In this document: positions 15,391 to 27,804 of the stretch, in pieces
How positions within the stretch are numbered: position 1 is the first letter of the stretch
Layout of the letters: every line of letters begins with the position of its first letter
Position numbers and translations under genes: made by a program
DNA from: Sva-07 sp964651825
GTDB taxonomy: Bacteria; Actinomycetota; Acidimicrobiia; Acidimicrobiales; Ilumatobacteraceae
NCBI GenBank assembly: GCA_964651825.1
Contig: CAZYWK010000004.1
Span: 1 to 64,000 of the forward strand
Reading direction: 5' to 3'
Length of the DNA stretch: 64,000 nucleotides
Notes under the pieces: model-generated
Told to the model about the DNA's origin: nothing
Seen by the model: the letters and a program-made list of their open reading frames with translations, nothing else
The model's database searches: none

Positions 15391-16539
15391 TCAGCCGGGC
15401 CGGATGTAGCCGGTGCTGTCGTCGACGACGGCTTCCCTGATGATCTGCCCGGACTCGTCGTTCGACACGAGCGGAATCTCCGGTTCGCTGCGCCGCACGA
15501 CGAATCGGCGCATCGGCGACGAGCGGGTCTCGACGACTTCTTCCTCGAGCACCGTGAACCTCATGCCACCCACCAAGTCGGTGATCAGATTGAACATCGT
15601 GGCCGCCAGCACAGCGAGCCCGGTGAAGCCGATCACCAGGAAGATCCCGCCGGTCCAGGCGGCGTGGTAGATCTCGCCGCCGTTGAAGTCGAACGACGAC
15701 CAGCCGAAGGATTCGAAGAACCGTTCGACGTTGTCGACCGTTCCCGTGGCGTAGGCGACGTTCCACAGCAGCACACTGGCCACGAGCACGATCACGTAGA
15801 TCAACAGGTTGGCGATGGCGGCGATCTTGAACACACTCCACGGGTCGACATGGCGCACGACGCGGGTGACGCGCCGGACGCGGGGCTTGCGCCCGAGGAT
15901 GCGTGGCAGGTTGAGCGGGATCGGCATCGGTGCCGGGTCGTACTCGGGCGACCGCTTGAGCTTGCGGTGCGTCGGCAGCGATTCGTCGTGCGGCATCGTC
16001 GGCACGGTCGGCCCGTCGATGTTCGCCCGCCGGAGCTCTTCGAGCACATCGTCGGACACCGGCTCGTCGGCCGGGGCCCGATCCTCCACCGGTGCCCGAT
16101 CCACAACCGGGGCCGGGTCGGCGACGGCGTAGTAGTCGTCGTCCGCATCGTGCTCACTGGCGATGACGATCGCCGGCAGTTCGTACGACAGGTCGGCGTC
16201 GGCGGCGTGGTCGACCTGCGCCGCGGTCAAGAAGGCGTCGTAGCTGCCCAGTCGATCGTCGACCTCATCGACCGCTCCATCATCGACCGCTCCGTCGTCG
16301 ACCACATCGTCAACGTCCTCGTCGTCGACCACATCGTCAACGTCCTCGTCGTCGACATCGACCTCGACGACGCCGGCCAGATCGAGGTCGTACTCGCCGG
16401 AGGGATCTGCATCGGTGGCGGCGTCCACCTCGTCGAGCGCGTCCACCTCGTCGAGCGCGTCGGCGTCGTGATCGACGGCCGTCTCGAGGTCGTGCTCGGT
16501 CGTGCTCACCTGAACGAGTGTACGCATCCGTCCCGTCAT
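15391..16539 (-). CDS. DUF3566 membrane protein with long acidic N-terminus
   Basis: A 382-residue protein; ATG 16539 overlaps the TGA of the upstream gene (ATGA). Residues ~10-110 are extremely Asp/Val-rich, built from short tandem repeats such as DVDDVVDDE. Residues ~110-220 are low-complexity. The C-terminal DUF3566 domain (~225-345) has RHVDPWSVFKIAAIANLL, two transmembrane helices and GGMRFTVLEEE. DUF3566 genes follow gyrA across actinobacteria (Rv0007 in M. tuberculosis); the molecular role is not known. The acidic arm is unusual and probably cytosolic and disordered. Confidence 0.88.
   Translation of the reverse strand: MTGRMRTLVQVSTTEHDLETAVDHDADALDEVDALDEVDAATDADPSGEYDLDLAGVVEVDVDDEDVDDVVDDEDVDDVVDDGAVDDGAVDEVDDRLGSYDAFLTAAQVDHAADADLSYELPAIVIASEHDADDDYYAVADPAPVVDRAPVEDRAPADEPVSDDVLEELRRANIDGPTVPTMPHDESLPTHRKLKRSPEYDPAPMPIPLNLPRILGRKPRVRRVTRVVRHVDPWSVFKIAAIANLLIYVIVLVASVLLWNVAYATGTVDNVERFFESFGWSSFDFNGGEIYHAAWTGGIFLVIGFTGLAVLAATMFNLITDLVGGMRFTVLEEEVVETRSSPMRRFVVRRSEPEIPLVSNDESGQIIREAVVDDSTGYIRPG
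16294..16347. repeat. 27-bp tandem repeat inside the DUF3566 gene
   Basis: Two exact 27-nt copies (16294-16320 and 16321-16347), plus a partial third that diverges after 9 nt. They are in frame and encode the repeating Asp/Val-rich unit. Probably expands by slippage. Confidence 0.9.
16423..16458. repeat. 18-bp tandem repeat inside the DUF3566 gene
   Basis: Two exact copies of GTCCACCTCGTCGAGCGC (16423-16440, 16441-16458), in frame with the 27-bp repeat and encoding a repeated ALDEVD unit. Confidence 0.9.
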
Positions 16540-16922
16540 GGTCCCGTCAAGGGTGACTCGCCACCATCCTCCGGCGGGCTCACGGCGTCGGACGCCCGCG
16601 CCGTTCCGGTCTCCGAGCCGACCCTGACCACCACGGTCACCTCGCCGACGCCGGGCCCCGCCGTCCATGACTCGAGGGTCGCTCCGTTGGCTCCCGCAAT
16701 GGCACGAGCCGCCGCCTGTCCACCATCGAGGGAGGCGAGCGCAGCGGCATCGGCCGCCGACTGCGCACGCGCCCGATCGCGCAGCGTCATGCCGAACGTG
16801 GCCAGCCCGGACATCACCGCCGCGATCAGGGCCGTCGCGACGAGCAGGAGCAGGATCGCGGCCTGGCCTCGATCGCGTTCGGCCTGGCCGACCGTGCCAT
16901 CACCGTTGCGCTGCTGAACCAT
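16536..16922 (-). CDS. TadE-like pilus/secretion-neighbourhood membrane protein
   Basis: A 128-residue protein from ATG 16922. It has the Flp-pilus-assembly TadE/G-like N-terminus: ERDRGQAAILLLLVATALIAAVMSG, a single hydrophobic helix at about 20-45 followed by DRARAQSAADAAALASLDGG. The rest is a short beta-rich extracytoplasmic tail. In actinobacteria such proteins occur with secretion ATPases; here none is adjacent. It sits between gyrA (79-nt gap) and DUF3566 (4-nt overlap), so it is likely co-transcribed with both. Confidence 0.75.
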   Translation of the reverse strand: MVQQRNGDGTVGQAERDRGQAAILLLLVATALIAAVMSGLATFGMTLRDRARAQSAADAAALASLDGGQAAARAIAGANGATLESWTAGPGVGEVTVVVRVGSETGTARASDAVSPPEDGGESPLTGP

Positions 16923-17001
16923 GGTGCGCCTCCTCGCGGGCCGTCGCCCGCCATCGTCTGTCAGCGGACGGCGGGCGCCGTCGAGGGAGCGCGACGACTG
17001 G

Positions 17002-20547
<3,546 letters not shown>

Positions 20548-20591
20548 CGTGTCTCAGTTCGCGTTCGTGGAGGGATGCAGCACCCAGCGGC

Positions 20592-22637
20592 TCAGAAGTC
20601 GAGGTTGCGGACGTCGCGGGCGTTGGTGGTGATGAACTCGCGGCGGCTCGCCACGTCGTCACCCATCAGGACCGAGGTGATCTCGTCGGCCAAGGCTGCC
20701 TCTTCGACCGTGACCTGCAGCAGAGTTCGGGTGGACGCGAGCATGGTGGTCTCGCGCAGCTCCTCCCAGTCCATCTCGCCGAGGCCCTTCAGGCGCTGGA
20801 ACTGCTTCTTGTGGTTCGGGCGCTCTTCGAGGAACTGCGCCTTGGCGACGTCGTCTTTGAGGTACACCTTTTCCTTGCCGACCTCGGTGGAGTACAGCGG
20901 CGGCTGGGCGATGTAGCAGAAGCCGGCCTCGACCATCTCGCGCATCTGGCGGAAGAAGAACGTGAGCAGCAGCGTGCGGATGTGGCTGCCGTCGACGTCG
21001 GCATCGGCGAGCGCGATCACCTTGTGGTAGCGGCACTTCGACACGTCGAACTCGTCGCCCACGCCGGCGCCGATGGCGGTGATCAGCGCCTGGATCTCGT
21101 TGTTCTTCAGCATCTTGTCGATGCGCGCCCGCTCGACGTTGAGGATCTTGCCGCGGATCGGCAAGATGGCCTGGGTGCGAGGGTCGCGGGCGTCGACGGC
21201 GGTGCCGCCCGCCGAGTCGCCCTCGACGATGAACAGCTCGGACTCGTCGGCGTTCTTCGACGAGCAGTCCTTCAGCTTGTCGGGCATCCCGGCCCCCGAC
21301 AGCGCCGTCTTGCGGCGGATCGCGTTGCGGGCGTTCTTCGCCGCCACCCGGGCCTGGGCTGCCGAGATGCTCTTCTTGACCATCTTGTTGGCTTCGGTCG
21401 GGTTCTCTTCCAGCCACTCGGCCATGCGTTCGTTGGTGGCCTTCTGGACGAAGGAGCGCATCGGCACGTTGCCCAACTTGGCCTTGGTCTGGCCCTCGAA
21501 CTGCGGCTCACGCAGCTTCACCGACACGATGGCGGTGATGCCCTCGCGGATGTCCTCGCCGGTGAGGTTCGGATCTTTCTCCTTCAGCAGGTTCTTGACG
21601 CGGGCGTACTTGTTGACGACCGTGGTGAGGGCCGTCTTGAACCCCTCGATGTGCATGCCACCTTCGACCGTGGAGATGCCGTTGGCGTAGCCGTGGATGC
21701 CCTCGTAGTAGCCAGTGTTCCACTGCATGGCGATGTCGAGCATCTGGCCGTCGTCGTCGTCGTCCTCGAACTGGCAGACCTTGGAGAACAACGGCTCCTT
21801 GGTCGCGTTGAGGTGCTTGACGAAGTCGATGATGCCGCCCCGGTACTGGTACGTGACGGTCTGCTCGCGGCCCTCGCGCTGGTCGGTGAAGACCATCTCG
21901 AGGCCCTTGTTCAAGAACGCCATCGTCTGGAGACGTTCGAGCACGGTGCGGGCGACGAACTCGACACCCTCGGCGGCGAAGATCGTCGGATCGGGCCAGA
22001 ACGTGATGGTGGTGCCCGTCTTGCGGCCACGGCCCGGTGTGTCGCCGACCACGGCCATCTTCCCCTGCGGCTTGCCGCCCTTCGCGTACTCCTGGCGATG
22101 CCGCTTGCCGCCGCGATCGACCTCGATGATCAGCCGCTCGGACAGCGCGTTGACGACCGAAACGCCGACGCCGTGGAGGCCGCCGGACACCTTGTACCCG
22201 TCGCCACCGAACTTGCCCCCGGCGTGCAGCACGGTGAGCACGACCTCGGCCGCGCTCTTGCCCTTGTGCTCACCCGACGTGAACGGATCGACCGGGATGC
22301 CACGTCCGTCGTCGACGACCTGGCACCCGCCGTCGTCGAGCAGGGTGACGCCGATGCGCGTGCAGTGACCCGCCATCGCCTCGTCGACCGAGTTGTCGAC
22401 GACCTCCCAGATCAGGTGGTGAAGCCCGGCGAGACCGGTGGAGCCGATGTACATGCCCGGCCGCTTACGGACCGGGTCGAGGCCCTCGAGCACTTGGATC
22501 GCGGTGGCGTCGTAGGCCGCTGTGGTCTTCGCCTGGTCGGGGTTCGCCCGCCGGGGACGCGGCGCTGACGGCTCGCCCGCCGAGTGTTGGGCGTCGGGGA
22601 GTTGGGCGTCGGAAACTTCGGAGGTGTCGTTGGACAC
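20592..22637 (-). CDS. gyrB: DNA gyrase subunit B
   Basis: A 681-residue ATPase subunit. GTG 22637 was chosen because a GAGGT ribosome binding site lies 4 nt upstream; the longer frame to 22691 lacks one. Landmarks: GHKL ATPase residues (VLEGLDPVRKRPGMYIGSTG, WEVVDNSVDEAMAG, GRGIPVD), transducer domain (SGGLHGVGVSVVNAL), and TOPRIM domain (EGDSAGGTA, ILPIRGKILNVE, DADVDGSHIRTLLL). It pairs with GyrA encoded next. The N-terminal ~50 residues are a poorly conserved tail. No intein. Confidence 0.97.
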   Translation of the reverse strand: MSNDTSEVSDAQLPDAQHSAGEPSAPRPRRANPDQAKTTAAYDATAIQVLEGLDPVRKRPGMYIGSTGLAGLHHLIWEVVDNSVDEAMAGHCTRIGVTLLDDGGCQVVDDGRGIPVDPFTSGEHKGKSAAEVVLTVLHAGGKFGGDGYKVSGGLHGVGVSVVNALSERLIIEVDRGGKRHRQEYAKGGKPQGKMAVVGDTPGRGRKTGTTITFWPDPTIFAAEGVEFVARTVLERLQTMAFLNKGLEMVFTDQREGREQTVTYQYRGGIIDFVKHLNATKEPLFSKVCQFEDDDDDGQMLDIAMQWNTGYYEGIHGYANGISTVEGGMHIEGFKTALTTVVNKYARVKNLLKEKDPNLTGEDIREGITAIVSVKLREPQFEGQTKAKLGNVPMRSFVQKATNERMAEWLEENPTEANKMVKKSISAAQARVAAKNARNAIRRKTALSGAGMPDKLKDCSSKNADESELFIVEGDSAGGTAVDARDPRTQAILPIRGKILNVERARIDKMLKNNEIQALITAIGAGVGDEFDVSKCRYHKVIALADADVDGSHIRTLLLTFFFRQMREMVEAGFCYIAQPPLYSTEVGKEKVYLKDDVAKAQFLEERPNHKKQFQRLKGLGEMDWEELRETTMLASTRTLLQVTVEEAALADEITSVLMGDDVASRREFITTNARDVRNLDF

Positions 22638-22816
22638 TCGTACCTCGTGATGTGTGTGGATGTTCGTGTCGCGCCCCTGCGTGGGGCGCACGTTGTCGGC
22701 GACCGAACCACTGCTTTCATGGTGATCCGTGGTGGCAGAACCGTGTCGCGAGTGGGATTCATCCTACCAGCGGGGTGTCACAGCGCCGGGGAGCACCGCC
22801 ATCGGAGCGCGCCGGG

Positions 22817-23107
22817 TCAGCGGGCGACGCGAACCTCGACACGGTCGATCTCGACCCTGGCCACCTCGTGCAGCCGGGCGATGATCGTGGCGCTCAGGAA
22901 CTTGACCTGGGTCGCCCAGGCCGGGTCGTCGACCTCGACCGTGAGCACCTGCTGATCGAGGCGAACCGGTCGGACGTGCGCCGCGACCGCATCGCCGACC
23001 GCATCGTCCCACCGCCCGAACACGCCACCGATCTGCACCCGGTCGGTGCCCCGCAACGACGAGATCACCGAGTCGAGCGACGTGGTGATCCTGACGGGTT
23101 CGCGCAC
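22817..23107 (-). CDS. dciA: DUF721 protein, DciA-like helicase operator
   Basis: A 96-residue DUF721 protein beginning at GTG 23107. It has the family pattern: an N-terminal helix, then GGVFGRWDDAVGDAVAAHVRPVRLDQQVLTVEVDDPAWATQVKFL, resembling a KH-like fold. In actinobacteria the DUF721 gene between recF and gyrB corresponds to Rv0004, the DciA-type factor that helps load the DnaB helicase in bacteria lacking DnaC/DnaI. No DnaC/DnaI gene is visible here. It is 23 nt after recF in the dnaA-gyrA transcription unit. Confidence 0.85.
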   Translation of the reverse strand: MREPVRITTSLDSVISSLRGTDRVQIGGVFGRWDDAVGDAVAAHVRPVRLDQQVLTVEVDDPAWATQVKFLSATIIARLHEVARVEIDRVEVRVAR

Positions 23108-23130
23108 GACGTCAACCTACTTCGACACGC

Positions 23131-24222
23131 TCAACAACTCGTGTCGTCGGTCACCGTGCCGGCGTGCACCCGCAGGACCCTGTCGACGCGCGCCGCGGGC
23201 GGGATGTCGGTCGCGGTCGTCATCACGATCTGGCCGGGCGGCAGGTGCGACAGCAGCGCGGTGGCGCGGTGGTCGTCGAGCTCGGACAAGACGTCGTCGA
23301 GCACGAGCACCGGCGCCGATCCGGTCCGTTCGGTCACCAACCGGTGCGCGGCAAGACGCAGCGCGAGCGCCAGGGACCGTTGCTCGCCCTGTGACGCGTG
23401 CGTGCGGCTCGGCCGACCGCCCACCGTCATCACGAGCTCGTCACGCTGTGGCCCCACCGTCGTCACACCGCGGCGGATGTCCTGGGCGCGGGCGGCGGCG
23501 AGTGACACCGCCAGCCCAGCGACGCGCCACGGCGGCTCGTACTCCAGCTCGATCGGCACCGGAACACCCGCCAGTTGTTCGTAGGCCTCGTTCACCATCG
23601 GGGCCAGCCGCGCGACGAGGGTCGCCCGGGCGTGGCCGAATTGGTCGGCCACACCGGCGAAGCGTTGATCCCACACGTCGAGTGTCGCCGCGATCTCCTC
23701 GGTCAACCGCCCCGCGGCCTGCTTGAGCAAGGTGTTCCGTTGCCGCACGATCCGGTCGAGCTCGAGACGTGCCGCGTCGTACTTGACCGCGAGCGCCACC
23801 AGGGTGTCGTCGAGGAAGCGGCGCCGATCACCAGGGCTGCCTTTGACGAGGATCAGGTCGTCGGGTGAGAACACGGTGATCCGCAACGTGCCGAGCAGAT
23901 CACGGCTCCGTGCCAGGCGCTGCCGGTTGATCTGCACGCGATTGCGCCCGCTGACGGTGATCTCGGCTTCGACCAGCAGCTCGCGTCCGTCCTCATGACG
24001 GACGCGGGCCCGGATGATCGCGGTCTCGGCGCCCATGCGGACCATCGCGTCGTTCGGCGCGCCCCGGAAACTCGACAACGTGGCCAGATAGGCGAGCGCC
24101 TCGACGAGGTTGGTCTTGCCCTGTCCGTTGTCGCCGATGACCACCGTGGTGCCGGTGGTGAGGTCGAACGAGCCCGTCTCGTAGTTGCGGAAGTCGACGA
24201 CCTCGAGGTGTTCGACGAGCAC
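23131..24222 (-). CDS. recF: DNA replication and repair protein RecF
   Basis: A 363-residue SMC-like ATPase that helps load RecA at gaps. Walker A GDNGQGKT at 30-37, the ABC signature region (HASQGEQRSLALALRLA) and Walker B VLVLDDVLSELDDHR near residue 315 are all present. Length matches the family. Start is GTG 24222, 7 nt after the dnaN stop, so it is coupled to dnaN. The dnaN-recF-DUF721-gyrB order is the standard actinobacterial origin operon. Confidence 0.96.
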   Translation of the reverse strand: MLVEHLEVVDFRNYETGSFDLTTGTTVVIGDNGQGKTNLVEALAYLATLSSFRGAPNDAMVRMGAETAIIRARVRHEDGRELLVEAEITVSGRNRVQINRQRLARSRDLLGTLRITVFSPDDLILVKGSPGDRRRFLDDTLVALAVKYDAARLELDRIVRQRNTLLKQAAGRLTEEIAATLDVWDQRFAGVADQFGHARATLVARLAPMVNEAYEQLAGVPVPIELEYEPPWRVAGLAVSLAAARAQDIRRGVTTVGPQRDELVMTVGGRPSRTHASQGEQRSLALALRLAAHRLVTERTGSAPVLVLDDVLSELDDHRATALLSHLPPGQIVMTTATDIPPAARVDRVLRVHAGTVTDDTSC

Positions 24223-24229
24223 CGGTGAA

Positions 24230-25324
24230 CTACGGCACCCGCACCGGCATCAGCAGGTAGAGGTACTCGTCGTGGCCGACACCACGCAGGACGGCCGGCT
24301 TCATCGGGTCCATCGTGGCCAGGGTGACGTCGTCGCTGTCGATCGCATCGATGCCCGCGGACAGGTAGTCCGGGTTGAACGCGACGGTCATCTCCGTCCC
24401 CTCGTACGACGCGTCGATCTCCTCGGCCGCGTTGCCGACGTCCTGGGTGATCGCGGTGAGCTGCACCGTGTCGCCACCGAGGGTCAGGCGCACCGGTGTG
24501 GAGTCCTGGGCGAGGATCTTCACGCGGCGGATCGCCTCGAGGATCGATGCCTTGGCCACGGTCAACATGTTGGGGTACGCGGACGGCAGCAGGTTGCGGT
24601 AGTTCGGGAACTCCCCTTCGATGAGCCGCGTGCTCAACCGCGTGGTGCCCGACTCGAAGGTCGCCTCGCGCTCGCCGAGCCGGACCGTGAGCTCCGACGA
24701 GTCGCCCATCACCCGGGAAAGTTCGGCGAGGGCACGTCCGGGAATGATCACCTTCTGCCCGCTGGCGAGCACCGACGACTCGGGCAGATCGCGCACCGCC
24801 AGCCGGTAGGAGTCGGTCGCCACCATCCGCAGGCCGTCGTCCTCGGCGGCGAGCAGCACGCCCGTGAGCACCGCTCGTGCATCGTCGGTCGACGCGGCGC
24901 GGACCACTTGGCGCAGCGCCTCGGACATCACGCCTGCCGGCACGGTGCTCCCCTCGCCCGCCGGTTCGGCGAGCGTCGGATAGTCGTCGAGCGCCAACGG
25001 CCGGACCGAGAACTGCGAACGGCCCGCACTGATCGACACCTCATCGTCGACCAACTCGATCTCGACCGCGCCAGCCGGCAGCGCCTTGACGATGTCGGCC
25101 ACGAGGCGAGCGGGCACCACCGCTGCACCGTCACGTTCGCCACCGACCTCGATCGACAACCGGATGGTCAGTTCGAGATCGGTGCCCGTGATCGTCAGCG
25201 CGTCACCGGCGACGTGCAGCTTGACGCCAGCGAGCACCGGCAGCGTGCCCGTGCGGTTCGTCGCTGCTCGACCGGCTGCCCCGAGAGCGTCGGCGAGCAC
25301 ATCACGTTCACAACGAAACTTCAC
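24230..25324 (-). CDS. dnaN: DNA polymerase III beta subunit (sliding clamp)
   Basis: A 364-residue clamp with the three repeated clamp folds; begins MKFRCERDVLADALGAAGRA and ends DEYLYLLMPVRVP, the conserved C-terminal M-P-x-R signature that contacts clamp-binding peptides. It tethers DNA polymerase III and other enzymes to DNA. Start is GTG 25324 with a GGAG ribosome binding site about 12 nt upstream. It is separated from dnaA by 253 bp that may hold the origin. Confidence 0.97.
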   Translation of the reverse strand: MKFRCERDVLADALGAAGRAATNRTGTLPVLAGVKLHVAGDALTITGTDLELTIRLSIEVGGERDGAAVVPARLVADIVKALPAGAVEIELVDDEVSISAGRSQFSVRPLALDDYPTLAEPAGEGSTVPAGVMSEALRQVVRAASTDDARAVLTGVLLAAEDDGLRMVATDSYRLAVRDLPESSVLASGQKVIIPGRALAELSRVMGDSSELTVRLGEREATFESGTTRLSTRLIEGEFPNYRNLLPSAYPNMLTVAKASILEAIRRVKILAQDSTPVRLTLGGDTVQLTAITQDVGNAAEEIDASYEGTEMTVAFNPDYLSAGIDAIDSDDVTLATMDPMKPAVLRGVGHDEYLYLLMPVRVP

Positions 25325-25577
25325 AACGGGTACTTCTCCTCATACAGGGATGTCTCAAGGAACACTGTCAGTAGTAGGGGCTGTGGATTGGGGACAATCC
25401 TCGTCGGCCCAGCGTAGAACCCTCGCGGCGATGCACAGGGGATGGCCCGCCCGTGCACAGGAACCGTGTTACACGCGTGTGACCCGGTGGACAAGGCCAC
25501 GTTGTCCACCGCGCCGCGGCCGGTCGTCCGACCGATGTGCGTGGACGCGTCCCCAGGCCGATCGCGTCGCTTCCAGC
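25325..25577. other. Candidate origin of replication between dnaA and dnaN
   Basis: A 253-bp non-coding gap where actinobacterial oriC normally lies. DnaA-box-like 9-mers: CAATCCACA (25390-25382, minus), and an inverted pair of TTGTCCACC (25494-25486 minus; 25502-25510 plus) separated by 7 nt. All are one or two bases from TTGTCCACA/TTATCCACA. The segment 25335-25378 is the least GC-rich part and could be the unwinding region. It is short for an origin, and better single boxes occur elsewhere (27057, 32844), so the assignment is tentative. Confidence 0.5.
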
Positions 25578-27017
25578 TCATGACTTGAGCTGCTGGATCA
25601 GGGCCGTGACCTGGTCGTAGATCTGCTTGCGCTCGCTCATCAGCCGCTGGATCTTCTCGTTGGCGTGGATGACCGTCGTGTGGTCGCGGCCACCGAACAA
25701 CCTGGCGATCGCCGGGTAGCTGAGGTCGGTGAGCTCACGGAACACGTACATCGCGATCTGACGGGCGGTCACGAGCGGGCGTTGGCGGCTGCGACCCTTG
25801 AGGTCCTCGACGGGGAACTTCAGGATCGAGGCGATCTCGGCCAGCAACTCCTCGTCGGTGCGAACCTTCGGCTTGTTGTCGTTGAGGAGGTCGGCGAGCT
25901 GCGTCTGGGCGAGATCGGTCGTGATCGGAACCTGGTTGAGGCTGGCGAACGCCGTGACGCGGATGAGGGCGCCTTCGAGCTCACGGATGTTGGTAGCGAT
26001 GTTGGTGGCGATGAACTCGAGCGTCTGGTCGGGAACCTCGACCCGGTCGCGCTCGGACTTGTTGCGCAAGATGGCGAGGCGGGTCTCGAGGTCGGGCGGT
26101 TGGATGTCGGTGATCAGCCCCCACTTGAAGCGGCCTCGCAGGCGCTCTTCGAGGGTGGGAATGGCATCCGGCATCCGGTCCGAGGAGATCACCACCTGCT
26201 TGTTCGCTCCGTGCAACGAGTTGAACGTGTGGAAGAACTCCTCCTGCAGGCCTTCCTTGCCGGCGATGAACTGGATGTCGTCGATCAGCAGGACGTCGAT
26301 GTCGCGGTACCGCCGGCGCAGCGAGACGGTCGTGTTCTGGCGGATCGCGTCGACGTATTCGTTCATGAACGTCTCGGTCGAGACGTACCGGACCTCGTGG
26401 TGCTGGTAGTTGGAGTGGACGTAGTGGCCGATCGCGTGCAGCAGATGGGTCTTGCCGAGCCCCGCTGATCCGTAGATGAACAACGGGTTGTAGCTTCGTG
26501 CCGGAGTCTCGGCGACCCGGAGGGCGGCGGCGAGCGCGAACTGGTTCGACGCTCCCTTGACGAAGGTCTCGAAGGTATAGCGCGGGTTGAGTCCGGCCTC
26601 GTCGAGCAGGCTGCGCTCCGGGCGGTGATCGGTGCGCCCCCCACTGGACGCCGGTGAGCGGTCGTCGTTGCCGTGCCGCTTGGTGTTGCGCTGGTCGGTA
26701 CCCGTGCCGTTCGCCGACCCGAAGGTGTCGTCGTCGAGCGCGTCGGGGCTGGCGTCGGTGGCTGCGACGTCGATCTCCACCGAGCGTTGCCCCTCATTGG
26801 CGTCTTGGAGGGCTTCGGTCACCAGTGGCAGATATCGAGTCAGGATGCGGTCGCGGACGTAGGCACTCGGGGCGAGCAATCGCAGTGTCGTGTCGTCGGA
26901 CTCGAGCGGCGTCAGGTCCTGGAACGTCGAGAACCACACCGATTCTGCGAGCTGTGAGCGCAGTGACAGGGTCACCTGCGTCCACACGTTGGCAGCGTCA
27001 CTCACCAGGATGTCCAT
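25578..27017 (-). CDS. dnaA: Chromosomal replication initiator DnaA
   Basis: A 479-residue initiator. ATG 27017 starts MDILVSDAANVWTQV, the normal domain I; upstream frame is non-homologous. Domain I (1-80) binds helicase, domain II (80-140) is a variable linker, domain III AAA+ has Walker A GSAGLGKT (183-190) and Walker B LLIDDIQF, and domain IV has the DnaA signature GGRDHTTVIHANEKI that reads DnaA boxes. It melts oriC and loads the helicase. First gene of the minus-strand origin operon, divergent from rpmH. Confidence 0.97.
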   Translation of the reverse strand: MDILVSDAANVWTQVTLSLRSQLAESVWFSTFQDLTPLESDDTTLRLLAPSAYVRDRILTRYLPLVTEALQDANEGQRSVEIDVAATDASPDALDDDTFGSANGTGTDQRNTKRHGNDDRSPASSGGRTDHRPERSLLDEAGLNPRYTFETFVKGASNQFALAAALRVAETPARSYNPLFIYGSAGLGKTHLLHAIGHYVHSNYQHHEVRYVSTETFMNEYVDAIRQNTTVSLRRRYRDIDVLLIDDIQFIAGKEGLQEEFFHTFNSLHGANKQVVISSDRMPDAIPTLEERLRGRFKWGLITDIQPPDLETRLAILRNKSERDRVEVPDQTLEFIATNIATNIRELEGALIRVTAFASLNQVPITTDLAQTQLADLLNDNKPKVRTDEELLAEIASILKFPVEDLKGRSRQRPLVTARQIAMYVFRELTDLSYPAIARLFGGRDHTTVIHANEKIQRLMSERKQIYDQVTALIQQLKS

Positions 27018-27328
27018 TCCATGACGAACGTGTTGCGCACGCGGTGATCCACATGGTTGTCCACAAGGTGGGGACATCGGAGGGGGCAGACACGGACGCC
27101 CGAACGTAGCAGGTTGCCGGCGATGCGAAAACCTGGCGGAAAAGATGCCGCTCGCTGGTGCTTTACGGTGAGTCGTAACCTGTGGGTAACTTACATCGGT
27201 GTGGTTTGAAGCACATGGTTGGGACTTCCCCCGCGCGAGCCGTAGCCTCTCATCCCTGAGTTCGCGGCGCGCCCTAGGGCCGATCCACGTCGCGAACGTC
27301 GAGTGTTGCCCGAGATCCGGAGATCGCC
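27018..27328. promoter_or_regulatory. dnaA-rpmH divergent regulatory region with DnaA boxes
   Basis: 311 bp without genes. It holds a consensus actinobacterial DnaA box TTGTCCACA (27057-27065, plus), TGATCCACA (27045-27053, plus) and TTACCCACA (27189-27181, minus). They lie upstream of dnaA, fitting dnaA autoregulation, and may also be part of the origin. The rpmH promoter is at its right side. The middle (about 27090-27170) shows nothing I can name. Confidence 0.6.
27219..27248 (+). promoter_or_regulatory. Candidate rpmH operon promoter
   Basis: TTGGGA (27219-27224), an 18-bp spacer, then TAGCCT (27243-27248). This would give an ~75-nt leader before the rpmH GTG. It is one of few places in the window where a -35 and -10 are both recognisable. 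Confidence 0.45.
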
Positions 27329-27463
27329 GTGAAGCGTACCTTTCAACCAAATGCCCGCCATCGTGCCAAGACGCACGGCTTCCGCGCCCGCATGAGCACT
27401 CGGGGCGGCCGTGCCGTGCTCAAGGCTCGTCGTGCCAAGGGTCGCGCCCGCCTGTCGGCTTGA
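27329..27463 (+). CDS. rpmH: Ribosomal protein L34 (bL34)
   Basis: A 44-residue basic protein: MKRTFQPNARHRAKTHGFRA at the start and KARRAKGRARLSA at the end, the invariant L34 pattern. Start GTG 27329 has GGAGA 5 nt upstream. A component of the large ribosomal subunit. First gene of rpmH-rnpA-yidD-yidC-jag-rsmG; its TGA overlaps the TTG start of rnpA (TTGA). Confidence 0.96.
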   Translation: MKRTFQPNARHRAKTHGFRARMSTRGGRAVLKARRAKGRARLSA

Positions 27464-27804
27464 TCGATTCGATCCGGGATCGTGACGTCTTCGTCCGCCT
27501 CGGTCGAGACGGTGTTCGCTTCCGTCGGGGGCCGCTGTGGTGCACCTATCTTGCTGACCCCGGGCTCGAGCGCGCTCACGTGGCGTTCGCCATCGGTCGC
27601 CCAGTGGGCAACGCCGTCGTTCGTAACCGGTTACGCCGTCGCCTGCGCATGATCGTGCGTCAGGCACCGCTCGCTCCCGGCTGGTGGCTCTTCGGAGCGC
27701 GTCCCCAGGCTTGCGAACTGACGTTCGATTCCTTGCGCCGCAGCACCGAAGCCCTGGTCGATCAAGTCTCCGTGGCCATCCACTCCGACGAGGCGTCGTC
27801 GTGA
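27460..27804 (+). CDS. rnpA: Ribonuclease P protein component
   Basis: 114 residues from TTG 27460, which overlaps the rpmH stop. It contains the RNR signature in GRPVGNAVVRNRLRRRLRMI and the aromatic RNA-binding cleft typical of RnpA. With the RNase P RNA it trims tRNA 5' ends. TTG is chosen because the next upstream starts lie inside rpmH in another frame and the domain begins within a few residues (DRDVFVRLGRDG). Its stop overlaps the yidD GTG (GTGA at 27801-27804). Confidence 0.93.
   Translation: MIDSIRDRDVFVRLGRDGVRFRRGPLWCTYLADPGLERAHVAFAIGRPVGNAVVRNRLRRRLRMIVRQAPLAPGWWLFGARPQACELTFDSLRRSTEALVDQVSVAIHSDEASS

Noticed and set aside
16294..16458. Short tandem repeats as a possible CRISPR array
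   Set aside because: Units are contiguous without spacers, in frame inside the DUF3566 gene and only 18-27 bp long.
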